DNA of 64,000 bases. Source: Proteus cibi. Its GTDB lineage: Bacteria; Pseudomonadota; Gammaproteobacteria; Enterobacterales; Enterobacteriaceae. Within the stretch, counting starts at the first letter, position 1; the number at the start of each line of letters is the position of its first letter. Below the pieces are notes generated by a model. It saw only the letters and a list, made by a program, of their open reading frames with translations. It made no database searches and had not been told where the DNA came from. Shown here one piece after another: positions 38,993 to 48,282 of this stretch. The stretch spans positions 1 through 64,000 of the forward strand of contig NZ_PENW01000025.1 in NCBI RefSeq assembly GCF_003144405.1, in the 5' to 3' direction. The position numbers were made by a program, and so were the translations under genes.

Positions 38993-39936
38993 TGCAACGT
39001 AACGAAGATTTTCGCTTTGTGCTGGTGATGAGAAAAAGTCGCTTACAGGAATTAATTGAGCGGTTTAATACTTGGTCACAAGCCAAATTCTATCTAGAAC
39101 ACAACAATGTTGAGGTAAAGGATTACCTCAATGAACACAATTTATATCAAAAGCAACTCACAGAAGCGGAGCTGATTTTAAAATCATTAGGACGTTTTCA
39201 ACTTTTAGAAAGAGGTTTATTACCTAGCTATCAATTCTCACCCCACGATATTGTAGTGGTGATTGGTCAAGATGGGCTGGTAGCTAATACGCTGAAATAT
39301 CTTAATGGACAGCCCATTATTGCCATAAACCCTGATCCATCAAGATGGGATGGCAAATTATTACCTTTCGAGATTGGACAATTAAAAGAGACAGTTATTA
39401 ATACCATTAACAAGAAGATGCCTTTTAAAACAGTTACTTTTGCGCAAGCAACAACCAACGATGGTCAATCATTATTAGCGGTGAATGACTTATTTATTGG
39501 TCCTAAAAGCCACACCTCTGCACGATATATTTTGCAATGGAGTGGCGCCCAAGAAGCGCAATCGTCATCAGGCATTATTGTCTCAACAGGATTGGGATCA
39601 ACTGGTTGGTTTCAATCTATTCTTGCCGGTGCGATGGCAATTACGGGGGGCTCCTCGCACCCTCTGTTACAAGGTTTTAGCTGGAGCGAGCGAAAATTAC
39701 AATTTAGTGTAAGAGAACCGTTTCCAAGTAGGACGACAGGCGTCGCGCTGACTTTTGGCACTATTGAGCCCGATTCCCCTTTGCAATTAGAATCTTTGAT
39801 GCCAGAAAATGGCGTAATTTTCTCTGATGGCATCGAAGATGACTATTTACAATTTAATGCCGGTTGCATTGCCCACATTAGTATTGCTGACATACAAGGG
39901 CAATTAATTAGCCAAAAAGGACGTCAGCGTATTTAG
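38992..39936 (+). CDS. NAD-kinase-like protein
   Basis: The 314-residue protein resembles ATP-NAD kinases: IVVVIGQDGLVANTL corresponds to the GGDG loop, IIAINPDPSRWDG follows the first half, VNDLFIG stands for the NE/D motif, and VSTGLGSTGWFQS for the STPTGST motif. About 70 extra N-terminal residues (VMRKSRLQELIERFNTWSQA) are absent from NadK. It may bind NAD(H) or ADP without being the housekeeping enzyme. Control by an NrtR-type repressor supports a link to NAD. Its stop is 2 bp from the convergent tetR stop. Confidence 0.72.
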   Translation: MQRNEDFRFVLVMRKSRLQELIERFNTWSQAKFYLEHNNVEVKDYLNEHNLYQKQLTEAELILKSLGRFQLLERGLLPSYQFSPHDIVVVIGQDGLVANTLKYLNGQPIIAINPDPSRWDGKLLPFEIGQLKETVINTINKKMPFKTVTFAQATTNDGQSLLAVNDLFIGPKSHTSARYILQWSGAQEAQSSSGIIVSTGLGSTGWFQSILAGAMAITGGSSHPLLQGFSWSERKLQFSVREPFPSRTTGVALTFGTIEPDSPLQLESLMPENGVIFSDGIEDDYLQFNAGCIAHISIADIQGQLISQKGRQRI

Positions 39937-39938
39937 AT

Positions 39939-40565
<627 letters not shown>

Positions 40566-40586
40566 CTACCTCAAACTAAAACAGCC

Positions 40587-40639
40587 TTGACAATCTATCA
40601 CTGATAGAGTTATTTTACACCAACTCTATCAGTGATAGA
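40587..40639. promoter_or_regulatory. tet operators O1/O2 and tetA promoter
   Basis: TCTATCACTGATAGA (40594-40608) and TCTATCAGTGATAGA (40625-40639) are the 15-bp cores of paired tet operators. TTGACA (40587-40592) and TATTTT (40611-40616) flank the first, so TetR blocks RNA polymerase directly. Confidence 0.93.
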
Positions 40640-40654
40640 TTTTTTAGGATCTCA

Positions 40655-41821
40655 ATGAATAAATCAATTATTATCATACTGCTGATCACCGTATTAGATG
40701 CCATTGGCATCGGGCTTATCATGCCAGTACTCCCTACGCTATTAAATGAATTTGTCAGTGAAAATTCGCTCGCGACCCATTACGGTGTGCTATTAGCGCT
40801 CTATGCTAGCATGCAGGTTATTTTTGCACCTATTTTAGGACGACTATCTGATCAATACGGCAGAAAACCTATCTTGATATTTTCACTTTTAGGTGCCGCC
40901 CTCGACTACCTTTTAATGGCATTTTCAACCACTCTTTGGATGCTTTATATTGGGCGTATCATCGCCGGTATTACGGGCGCAACAGGTGCTGTATGTGCAT
41001 CAGCTATGAGCGATATTACGCCCATAAACAATCGTACTCGCTATTTTGGCTTCTTAGGTGGCGCTTTTGGTGTTGGTCTTATTATTGGGCCAATGCTGGG
41101 AGGATTGTTAGGTGAAATTAGTGCTCACACACCATTTATCTTTGCAGCGCTTTCACACTCGGTATTATTAATACTCTCTTTGCTCTTTTTCCATGAAACA
41201 CAAAAAAAAGAAGCCCTTGTTGCAAATAGCACACCTAAAAACCAAACAACATCAAATTCAGTCACCTGCTTTATTAAGAAAAGCCTCTATTTTTGGCTGG
41301 TAGCTTATTTTATTATCCAGCTTATCGGTCAAATTCCCGCCACGATCTGGGTGCTATTTACGCAATACCGTTTTGATTGGAACACAACCTCTGTTGGGAT
41401 GTCTTTGGCTGTTCTAGGTGTCTTACATATTTTCTTTCAGGCTGTTGTCGCTGGAAAATTAGCACAAAAATGGGGTGAAAAAGCCACTATTATGATCAGT
41501 ATGTCTATTGATATGGTGGGCTGTTTATTATTAGCGTGGATTGGTCAAGTTTGGGTGATCTTGCCTGCATTAATTTGCTTAGCTGCGGGAGGAATGGGGC
41601 AACCTGCTTTACAAGGTTATTTATCGAAATCAATCGATGATAATGCACAAGGGAAATTACAAGGTACACTTGTGAGCTTAACCAATATTACTGGAATTAT
41701 TGGTCCACTCTTATTTTCCTTAATTTATAGTTATAGTGTTGCTTATTGGGATGGTTTATTGTGGATGTTAGGGGCAGTACTTTATGGTGCGTTATTAATT
41801 AATGCCTATTTTCATCAATAA
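40655..41821 (+). CDS. tet(J): tetracycline efflux MFS transporter Tet(J)-like
   Basis: A 388-residue 12-helix drug/H+ antiporter of the TetA(A-J) group that exports the tetracycline-Mg complex. Motif A GRLSDQYGRKP lies between helices 2 and 3, the early acidic residue appears in VLDAIGIGLIMPVLPTLL, and GALLGVIGPMLGG-like motif C is present as GLIIGPMLGGLLGE. The central loop (about 185-205) is short and polar. Chromosomal tet(J) underlies intrinsic tetracycline resistance in P. mirabilis. No mobile element flanks it here. Its end overlaps the convergent small gene by about 23 bp. Confidence 0.92.
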   Translation: MNKSIIIILLITVLDAIGIGLIMPVLPTLLNEFVSENSLATHYGVLLALYASMQVIFAPILGRLSDQYGRKPILIFSLLGAALDYLLMAFSTTLWMLYIGRIIAGITGATGAVCASAMSDITPINNRTRYFGFLGGAFGVGLIIGPMLGGLLGEISAHTPFIFAALSHSVLLILSLLFFHETQKKEALVANSTPKNQTTSNSVTCFIKKSLYFWLVAYFIIQLIGQIPATIWVLFTQYRFDWNTTSVGMSLAVLGVLHIFFQAVVAGKLAQKWGEKATIMISMSIDMVGCLLLAWIGQVWVILPALICLAAGGMGQPALQGYLSKSIDDNAQGKLQGTLVSLTNITGIIGPLLFSLIYSYSVAYWDGLLWMLGAVLYGALLINAYFHQ

Positions 41822-42116
41822 CGTAATAATAAGCACTCATCACTTCACATCGCGTGTTATTAAATAGCGTAATAAAATCGGTATTAACACAGTCATGTTC
41901 AAAATCTGCCTTTGCTATTTCTTGATTGTGTTGATATTGCAATAAAGAAAAAAGTTGAAGATCAAGACAAGCATCCATGTTTGCTTGATCTTCGATTGCC
42001 GTTATTAACATCCGTTGTTCTAACGCTATATTATCTCGATGCCATCCTTGAGCAATCCAACCCAAACTAAACGCCAGTAGTGCAATCCATGCATATAACG
42101 CTTGTGTGTTGAACAT
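41799..42116 (-). CDS. small single-pass membrane protein, possible spanin/lysis partner
   Basis: A 105-residue protein I do not recognise by name. It has an N-terminal membrane helix (about 8-25: YAWIALLAFSLGWIAQG), then a polar, mostly helical region with three cysteines. AAGGAG lies at a good distance from the ATG at 42116. It follows the holin-like gene after 74 bp on the same strand. By position and topology it could be an inner-membrane spanin-like lysis accessory, but no lipobox partner is visible. Its 3' end runs into tetA. Confidence 0.5.
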   Translation of the reverse strand: MFNTQALYAWIALLAFSLGWIAQGWHRDNIALEQRMLITAIEDQANMDACLDLQLFSLLQYQHNQEIAKADFEHDCVNTDFITLFNNTRCEVMSAYYYVIDENRH

Positions 42117-42190
42117 GACCTAACTCCTTAGTCATTCGAGATAAAACTGATTTTATCGACTTTTATTATGATGAAAACATGTTGCACTTT

Positions 42191-42493
42191 TTACTTGGTA
42201 TCATCTTTTTCTTTCCCTGAAAAAAATTGATTACCTCGTTTACGTAACCCGATCTCGACTAATTGATAACCCACAATACCGAGCGCTGAGCCGATCCCCA
42301 TTACTGCGACAGAATCAATTCCAGGCCATAAAATAAGCAGTGCGCCAGCAACAACAGAAACCGCAGAGCCTAAAATAATTTTGCCGATAAACAATCTTAA
42401 TGTCATTGTTTCATTCGCAACGAGCATCTTCCCTAATGCAATAAAAGCGCCCACTATGACTAACGATATCAATGTGCTGTTATATTCATCCAT
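42191..42493 (-). CDS. phage-type holin (LydA/superfamily III-like)
   Basis: The 100-residue protein has three hydrophobic segments (about 7-25, 34-58 and 63-82), a short N-terminus and a charged C-terminal tail KRGNQFFSGKEKDDTK, the layout of small phage holins, and resembles LydA-type sequences as I remember them. Holins open the inner membrane to release an endolysin. No endolysin gene is found within the window. GAGGTG precedes the ATG at 42493. Likely a prophage remnant or a domesticated release system. Confidence 0.7.
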   Translation of the reverse strand: MDEYNSTLISLVIVGAFIALGKMLVANETMTLRLFIGKIILGSAVSVVAGALLILWPGIDSVAVMGIGSALGIVGYQLVEIGLRKRGNQFFSGKEKDDTK

Positions 42494-43071
42494 GAATACA
42501 CCTCATCTCTGATTACACTTTCTTTTTTCGTAAAAAGAACCCTCACCTCCCAACATTCATCAGATAATCTGTAAAGAATTAGCAGTAAACCACGACCCTG
42601 TGTCACTGAATAAATTCCCGATTGAGATAACGTAAGTTCCTTTTATTTCAACGATACGCAACATCCATTTGCGGTAAACAACAGGCGATTCAGCTATATT
42701 ACTGCTAACTTCCTTGTTAACTTGTAATAGACATCCTTGTCTATTGTTTTCTACTCACACTGAAAACCAACAAAAAGAATAAACAATAAATTCAATATGT
42801 TGCTTATCTCCGTATGATTTAACGTGAAGCTATTATCTACAAAGTTTGTATTTCAGGCTAGTAAGTTTGTTCGGTTAACGTCGGTTATGAAGCTTTAGCC
42901 GACAATAACCGAACTATTTACAGTGAATAAAACAAATAAACTTGTTTTAAGCACTTTTAAATAACCTAAAAACAAATATTTATATAAAAAAACAATAAAT
43001 AGGCTGGTTATAATACAAATTTGAGCTAATATAGAAGGTATCTGATAGCCCTTAGTAAAGAGAAAAATAAT
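42494..43071. other. non-coding region between holin-like and ogr-like genes
   Basis: 578 bp with no credible gene. It contains a terminator-like hairpin AATAGACA-TCCT-TGTCTATT (42726-42745) followed by GTTTT, and the larger inverted repeat described separately at 42869-42914. It must also hold the divergent promoters of both flanking genes. Confidence 0.5.
42869..42914. repeat. two-step inverted repeat upstream of the ogr-like gene
   Basis: GTTCGGTTA (42869-42877) pairs with TAACCGAAC (42906-42914), and inside it GTCGG pairs with CCGAC. No T-run follows. It is about 160 bp before the ogr-like gene and could be an operator, an RNA structure or a remnant of phage DNA. Confidence 0.6.
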
Positions 43072-43332
43072 ATGCGTGTCTTAACTATTTTTTGTCCTGA
43101 ATGTGGTGAAAAAGCGCTTATAAAGAAAAGTAATCGCAAACACAAAGAGTTATCCGATCTCTATTGTGCTTGTCGTGATCCTGAATGCGGGCATACCTTT
43201 GTTTTAAACCTCACTTTTAGTCACACCCTTATGCCAAGCGCAAAAAACAAAGATACATTGTTATTAGATGTCATTAAAAATCTTTCTCCAGAACAACGAG
43301 AGAAAGCACTTACACTTTTGCAAGGCATGTAA
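43072..43332 (+). CDS. Ogr/Delta-like zinc-finger protein
   Basis: An 86-residue protein with the Ogr/Delta cysteine pattern: Cys9 and Cys12 in FCPECGEKA, then Cys33 and Cys40 in CACRDPECGHTFV. Ogr and Delta activate the late promoters of P2-like and P4-like phages. The C-terminal half (KDTLLLDVIKNLSPEQREKA) is longer than in P2 Ogr. No late phage genes are nearby, so it is a stranded or repurposed regulator next to the holin-like gene. Confidence 0.75.
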   Translation: MRVLTIFCPECGEKALIKKSNRKHKELSDLYCACRDPECGHTFVLNLTFSHTLMPSAKNKDTLLLDVIKNLSPEQREKALTLLQGM

Positions 43333-43484
43333 TCATCACAAACAGAGACTCTCTTTTTCATTTATTTTTATGATCTTGCTCTCATTCTGACAGGTTATTT
43401 GACTAACCTATTCTTATAGAAAGATAAATGATGTAGATTCATTTTTAAGCTAAATAAAAATAATTCTTATGTTTTAAATAAAAC

Positions 43485-43508
43485 AACACCGCTTATTGAT
43501 GCGGTGTT
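43485..43508. terminator. hairpin upstream of dhaK
   Basis: AACACCGC (43485-43492) and GCGGTGTT (43501-43508) enclose an 8-nt loop. T-rich on the minus side and weakly so on the plus side. It may end the ogr-like transcript 150 bp earlier. Confidence 0.45.
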
Positions 43509-43605
43509 TGCCAATCCTTTAATAAATAATTTGTCAGCCTCCCAAACCAGACACCCTATTTCTGGTTTGAAGACTAAACACAAATTTCAAATTGGAGCAT
43601 TTAAG

Positions 43606-44670
43606 ATGAAAAAGCTGATTAATCGAGTTGATGATGTGTTATCTGAACAACTACAAGGCTTTGCAAAAGCTCACCCTGAAATCAAACTTCATCCCTCCTC
43701 TTTTTATGTCACGCGAAAAGATGCTCCAGTAAAAGGTAAAGTTGCTCTTTTGTCCGGTGGTGGTAGTGGGCATGAACCCATGCATGCAGGGTTTGTCGGT
43801 AAAGGAATGCTTGATGGCGCATGCCCGGGTGAAATATTTACATCACCCACACCAGATAAAATGTATGACTGTGCCAAAGAGATTGATAGCGGTGAAGGTG
43901 TTTTAATGATCGTGAAAAACTACACCGGTGATGTGCTTAACTTTGAAACAGCGACAGAGCTACTGCATGACGAAGGTATAAAAATCGCCACGGTATTAGT
44001 TGATGATGATGTTGCGGTCAAAGATAGCTTATATACCGCAGGACGCCGTGGTGTTGCCAATACCGTTTTAATAGAAAAACTACTGGGTGCGGCTGCCGAA
44101 AGAGGCGACTCTCTTGATGAACTGGTTAAATTAGGTCATCACATCAATAACAATGGTTTTTCTATCGGCATAGCCTTGGAAGCCTGCACGGTTCCAGCCG
44201 CAGGGAAACCCTCTTTTACTTTACCTGAAAATGAAATGGAGTTTGGTGTCGGTATTCACGGTGAACCGGGTATTGACCGCCGTAAATTTACTTCTCTCAA
44301 CGATACGGTTGATGCCATGTTTAATACCTTAATTGAGCATGGTCACTACCAACGGGTGATCCGCAATTGGGATCGTAAAAATGGCACTTGGATCGATGAA
44401 AACCAGGAAAAACAGCCGTTAAAATCTGGCGATCGCGTCATTGTTTTAGTCAATAATCTGGGTGCCACACCACAATCTGAACTGTATGGTGTTTATCACC
44501 GTTTAACTCAATGCTGTGAAAAATTTGGCTTAACCATCGAACGTTCTTTAATAGGTTCTTATTGTACTTCGCTTGATATGTCGGGGATCTCAATCACGTT
44601 ATTAAAAGTTGATAACGAATTACTTACCTTATGGGATGCCCCTGTACATACACCTGCGATGGTGAAATAA
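43606..44670 (+). CDS. dhaK: PTS-dependent dihydroxyacetone kinase, substrate-binding subunit DhaK
   Basis: DhaK binds dihydroxyacetone covalently through a histidine hemiaminal. The ATG at 43606 (MKKLINRVDDVLSEQLQGFA) has GGAG upstream and gives 354 residues; in-frame codons back to 43504 are not conserved. The glycine loop LSGGGSGHEPMHAGFVG (49-65) and catalytic His218 in GIHGEPG are present. First gene of dhaKLM; phosphate comes from PEP through DhaM and DhaL. No DhaR regulator gene lies beside it. Confidence 0.96.
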   Translation: MKKLINRVDDVLSEQLQGFAKAHPEIKLHPSSFYVTRKDAPVKGKVALLSGGGSGHEPMHAGFVGKGMLDGACPGEIFTSPTPDKMYDCAKEIDSGEGVLMIVKNYTGDVLNFETATELLHDEGIKIATVLVDDDVAVKDSLYTAGRRGVANTVLIEKLLGAAAERGDSLDELVKLGHHINNNGFSIGIALEACTVPAAGKPSFTLPENEMEFGVGIHGEPGIDRRKFTSLNDTVDAMFNTLIEHGHYQRVIRNWDRKNGTWIDENQEKQPLKSGDRVIVLVNNLGATPQSELYGVYHRLTQCCEKFGLTIERSLIGSYCTSLDMSGISITLLKVDNELLTLWDAPVHTPAMVK

Positions 44671-44699
44671 ATCTTTAATAACAAAAAAAGGAACAAACA

Positions 44700-45332
44700 A
44701 TGGCGTTAACTCATGCTCAAATTATTCTTTGGTTACAGCAATGTGCATTGCTGTTTGAACAAAATAGCGATTATTTAACGGATTTAGATCGTGAAATTGG
44801 TGATGCTGACCACGGCTTGAATATGAACCGTGGCTTTAGAAAAGTGCAGGAGAAATTACCTGAATTTGAAGGACAAGATATTGGCACTATCCTCAAAACG
44901 ACGGGCATGACATTGCTGTCAAATATTGGCGGCGCAAGTGGCCCTCTATTTGGTACCTTCTTTATTCGTGCCGCCAAACCGACTGCTTCATTACAAAACC
45001 TAGAACTTAATCAACTTGTTGAAATGGTAACAGAAGGTGTAGATGGCATTGTAAGCCGAGGAAAAGCAGAGCCAAATGACAAAACCATGTGTGATGTTTG
45101 GTGGCCGGTGGTTGAGTCATTAAAACACGCCAACGAACAAAATCTTTCTCTCAAAGAAGCGCTCACTCAAGCACTAGTAGTCGCTGAAAAAGCCGCTGAA
45201 AACACCATTCCAATGCAAGCTAGAAAAGGACGAGCAAGCTACTTAGGTGAGCGTAGCATCGGACATAAAGATCCCGGCAGTGCTTCTGTGGTACTGATGA
45301 TACAAGCCCTTGCTAATAGCATTAATGCATAG
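44700..45332 (+). CDS. dhaL: dihydroxyacetone kinase ADP-binding subunit DhaL
   Basis: DhaL carries a tightly bound ADP that is rephosphorylated by DhaM and passes phosphate to DhaK-bound dihydroxyacetone. The 210-residue protein has the magnesium-binding aspartates 30, 35 and 37 in LDREIGDADHG, the phosphate loop in LLSNIGGASGPLFG and the C-terminal GRASYLGERSIGHKDPGS motif. It lies 29 bp after dhaK. Confidence 0.97.
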   Translation: MALTHAQIILWLQQCALLFEQNSDYLTDLDREIGDADHGLNMNRGFRKVQEKLPEFEGQDIGTILKTTGMTLLSNIGGASGPLFGTFFIRAAKPTASLQNLELNQLVEMVTEGVDGIVSRGKAEPNDKTMCDVWWPVVESLKHANEQNLSLKEALTQALVVAEKAAENTIPMQARKGRASYLGERSIGHKDPGSASVVLMIQALANSINA

Positions 45333-45360
45333 CTGACCAAGCAACCAATAAAGGTCTACC

Positions 45361-46809
45361 ATGATAAATATTGTTATTGTTTCTCATAGTAAACATCTCG
45401 CTGATGGTGTAGCAGAACTTGCCAGTCAGATGCTTAATCCGGCTCATTGCCAACTTGCGGTTGCCGCAGGCATCAACGATGAAGCACATGCGATTGGTAC
45501 TGATGCCGTTAAAATTATGACCGCGATAGAATCACTTTCACAAGCACAATCTATTGTTGTGATGATGGATTTAGGAAGTGCAATATTAAGTGCAGAAACT
45601 GCGATTGAGTTACTGGAGCCAGAGTTAGCGGAGAAAGTCACCCTCTGTTCAGCCCCTTTAGTTGAAGGGACACTTGCAGCAGTTGTAGCGGCATCTTCAG
45701 GGGCATCTCTAGAAAAAGTGATTGAAGAAGCTTCAAATTCTTTATATCCAAAGAAAATTCAACTGGGTGAAAATTTCGTTCAACCTAAAAATGACATTAA
45801 TGCTCCGGTCAAAATTCATGGTAAAGAGGCAAGTTGGGTCGTTCGTAACCCTCATGGTTTACACGTAAGACCTGCGGCAACATTAGTTGAGGTGCTTTCT
45901 GCTTTTCATGCTGATTATCAACTAGTTAAAGGGGATAGACGTATTAATCCTCTCAGTTTAAATCAGCTTTCATTAATACAAATTAGCCAAGGTGATGAGA
46001 TAACGCTAATTGCCTCTGGTGAACAAGAAGATGAGGCAATTGAGGCGTTTCTTGAACTAGCCCGAAATGGCTTTGGTGAAGAGCTACCTTCTGATTCTAA
46101 TACCATCACATTAAAAGGTATTTTAGCGCCCGTCTCTCAAATTAAAGCTCCCGCTTTTGTTTGGCATGAAATAGAACTCTCACCCGTCGAAAACTTATCT
46201 GAACCGATTGATATTCATGCTCAAATTGGCAAACTTAATTTTGCAATAAAAAGCACGTTAAAAGCACTAAAACAGAATGCCAATAAAGCGAGTCAAAAAT
46301 TAGGTGAGCATGTAGGTGCTATTTTTAACGGTCATATCATGATGTTAGATGATGATGAGTTAATCACTAGCGTGATTGATCGTATCAAAGCAGAGAAGAT
46401 CAGTGCACAGCAAAGTTGGTCGGATGAAATGCAAGAAAGAACACAATTGTATTGTGCACTCACCGATCCCTATTTACGCGCGCGTGAACTCGATCTTCGT
46501 GATCTACGTAATCAAGTGCTTTACCATTTACAAGATAAAACTCGCCCAAGCTTTACTCCGTCACAACCCGCGATTTTGGTCGCAAAAGAGCTTTTCCCTT
46601 CCACATTAATTCAATTAGTGGATAGTCAATTGGTCGGTATTGCTTTAGCAAAAGGGGATAGCCGCTCTCACAGCGCCATTATCGCGGCTGAAATGCGCTT
46701 ACCTATGTTAGTCAATTTAGGCGCTACGCTATTAAAAGTCACTGAATCCCAAAAGTTAAAACTCGATACCAATAAGGGCGAATTAATTATTGAACCGATA
46801 ACGCTATAA
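45361..46809 (+). CDS. dhaM: dihydroxyacetone kinase phosphotransfer subunit DhaM (EIIA-HPr-EI fusion)
   Basis: The 482-residue multidomain protein relays phosphate from EI and HPr to DhaL-ADP. Domains: EIIA-Man-like N-terminus (1-135) with active His9 in VSHSKHLADG; HPr-like domain (about 155-240) with His168 in NPHGLHVRPA; and the N-terminal part of enzyme I (about 260-482) with the EI-type histidine His437 in GDSRSHSAII. This is the longer enterobacterial DhaM form. It ends the dha operon. Confidence 0.96.
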   Translation: MINIVIVSHSKHLADGVAELASQMLNPAHCQLAVAAGINDEAHAIGTDAVKIMTAIESLSQAQSIVVMMDLGSAILSAETAIELLEPELAEKVTLCSAPLVEGTLAAVVAASSGASLEKVIEEASNSLYPKKIQLGENFVQPKNDINAPVKIHGKEASWVVRNPHGLHVRPAATLVEVLSAFHADYQLVKGDRRINPLSLNQLSLIQISQGDEITLIASGEQEDEAIEAFLELARNGFGEELPSDSNTITLKGILAPVSQIKAPAFVWHEIELSPVENLSEPIDIHAQIGKLNFAIKSTLKALKQNANKASQKLGEHVGAIFNGHIMMLDDDELITSVIDRIKAEKISAQQSWSDEMQERTQLYCALTDPYLRARELDLRDLRNQVLYHLQDKTRPSFTPSQPAILVAKELFPSTLIQLVDSQLVGIALAKGDSRSHSAIIAAEMRLPMLVNLGATLLKVTESQKLKLDTNKGELIIEPITL

Positions 46810-46813
46810 AAAA

Positions 46814-46835
46814 ACCCGCACAATAATGTGCGGGT
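46814..46835 (-). terminator. terminator ending the MR/P-like operon
   Basis: ACCCGCACA (46814-46822) and TGTGCGGGT (46827-46835) form a 9-bp stem with ATAA loop. On the minus strand a run of seven T follows it, so it works best for the leftward fimbrial operon, though it also lies at the dhaM end. Confidence 0.85.
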
Positions 46836-46887
46836 AAGTCAACGAAAAACGCTATCGATAATAGGTCATTATTGACTCTTATAATTA

Positions 46888-47739
46888 TTAAGGTATTGAT
46901 AATACCAATGTCGTAGTACCACTAAAATTACCTAATGAAGGTGTGCCATAAGTTTGAAGTTTTGACATCACTCTCACATAAGTGTATTCGTTCTTTATTG
47001 CATTAACCTGTGTTCCTATTGACGCAGGTGAACCATTTAATGTTAAAAAAGAACGGATGCTCCCATCGGGTTTTAAGTTTAAAAAATGATCTTCCATCGA
47101 GCTGGTAATTTTTACTGGCATAGTTTCATTACACGTAAGCGCAAATTGTTCTTCCGCCTCATTACCATTAACTTGTGTCACATCAAGCACGCCATGTGAA
47201 ATAGTAAGATTATTAGAAATAAATGCACATTTACCTTCAGGCGGTGGAGCAATACCACATACACCACCAGGTACCATTCTTCCGCTACCACCTGTTGGGC
47301 TACTTGTCATAAAGAAAGCGATACATTCATCAACGGTTACAGAGCCTGCATGGGTACTATAATTCACATAAGGGAAAGTCAGACCGCATTGATTAACAGC
47401 CACATCGCGTATTTCCGCCATAGAGCTTAAATGTTGTAAATCGACATCACACCGCCATCTTGCTCGATGCTCAGTACCCGTTCCTCCCTTATTAGGTTTT
47501 GAGTGGAAGTGATTTAACTGAATATAACACCGCCCACTCAACCCTAAACTTTTACAAGGGTTTGGCGTAAACCCCATCTCTGTCCAATATTCCAACACGT
47601 AGTCATAACGAATATTACCTTTAATCTCTGGAGAAGGACCCGATTTAGTAATATAAGTAAAATAACCTGCTTGTACGCTAAAGAGTGAAAAGCCACATAG
47701 TACAATTAATAACTTTAAAATTTGCTGTATTTTTTTCAT
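46888..47739 (-). CDS. MrpH-like two-domain tip adhesin
   Basis: The 283-residue precursor has a signal peptide (cut near VQA, residue 24), an N-terminal receptor domain with conserved cysteines and His77/His79 (LNHFHSK) plus His130 (STHAG), and a C-terminal pilin domain ending TTTLVLSIP. P. mirabilis MrpH binds zinc through three histidines arranged in a similar HxH...H pattern and needs them for haemagglutination and biofilm; the same is inferred here. Last gene of the leftward operon. Confidence 0.82.
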   Translation of the reverse strand: MKKIQQILKLLIVLCGFSLFSVQAGYFTYITKSGPSPEIKGNIRYDYVLEYWTEMGFTPNPCKSLGLSGRCYIQLNHFHSKPNKGGTGTEHRARWRCDVDLQHLSSMAEIRDVAVNQCGLTFPYVNYSTHAGSVTVDECIAFFMTSSPTGGSGRMVPGGVCGIAPPPEGKCAFISNNLTISHGVLDVTQVNGNEAEEQFALTCNETMPVKITSSMEDHFLNLKPDGSIRSFLTLNGSPASIGTQVNAIKNEYTYVRVMSKLQTYGTPSLGNFSGTTTLVLSIP

Positions 47740-47745
47740 TATCTT

Positions 47746-48282
47746 TTACTCATATTTCAAAGAAAACACGGCAGTAGCAGAGAAATGTCCCGGTTTAATT
47801 GATTTGTCTGCAATCGCTTTTGCTGTCGCTTGTAAATAAGCAATAAAGTTCAGCTCAAAAATGCCATTATTAGGAATATTATATAGACTGGTGTAATCCC
47901 CTAATTTAACAGGGACACCTTCTTTGGTAGTAATTTTTATGCCTAAATCAGGATTATTAGCGCTATCATCTAATGCCAATAATCCAGCAAGTTCATTATG
48001 CGTTGCCCCTTCAAACTTAATTTTCACCTGCTTGGCAATAGAGATATCACATTCTGATAAAGTAATTTTGAAATCCTTTTTCTCAAATTCAAAATAACTT
48101 TTATAAATATCATCCAAGCGAATTTCATCAAAAACAACATCGACTTGAGAATGCTCAGGTAAAACTTTACAAGGCGCGATAATTAATGAACCGAAAATAT
48201 GCATATTTTCAGCAGCAAAAACCGTAGAAGACAATAATAAACAACTACCAATAATAGAACGAGATAAGGTCAATTTATTCAT
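47746..48282 (-). CDS. minor fimbrial subunit (MrpG-like position)
   Basis: A 178-residue pilin with signal peptide (MNKLTLSRSIIGSCLLLSST...), cysteines in IAPCKVLPE and LSECDISI, and terminal strand ATAVFSLKYE. By its place before the tip adhesin it corresponds to MrpG, a likely tip-adapter subunit. Its ATG overlaps the stop of the preceding gene (TAATGA). Assignment to a named minor subunit is by position only. Confidence 0.86.
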   Translation of the reverse strand: MNKLTLSRSIIGSCLLLSSTVFAAENMHIFGSLIIAPCKVLPEHSQVDVVFDEIRLDDIYKSYFEFEKKDFKITLSECDISIAKQVKIKFEGATHNELAGLLALDDSANNPDLGIKITTKEGVPVKLGDYTSLYNIPNNGIFELNFIAYLQATAKAIADKSIKPGHFSATAVFSLKYE

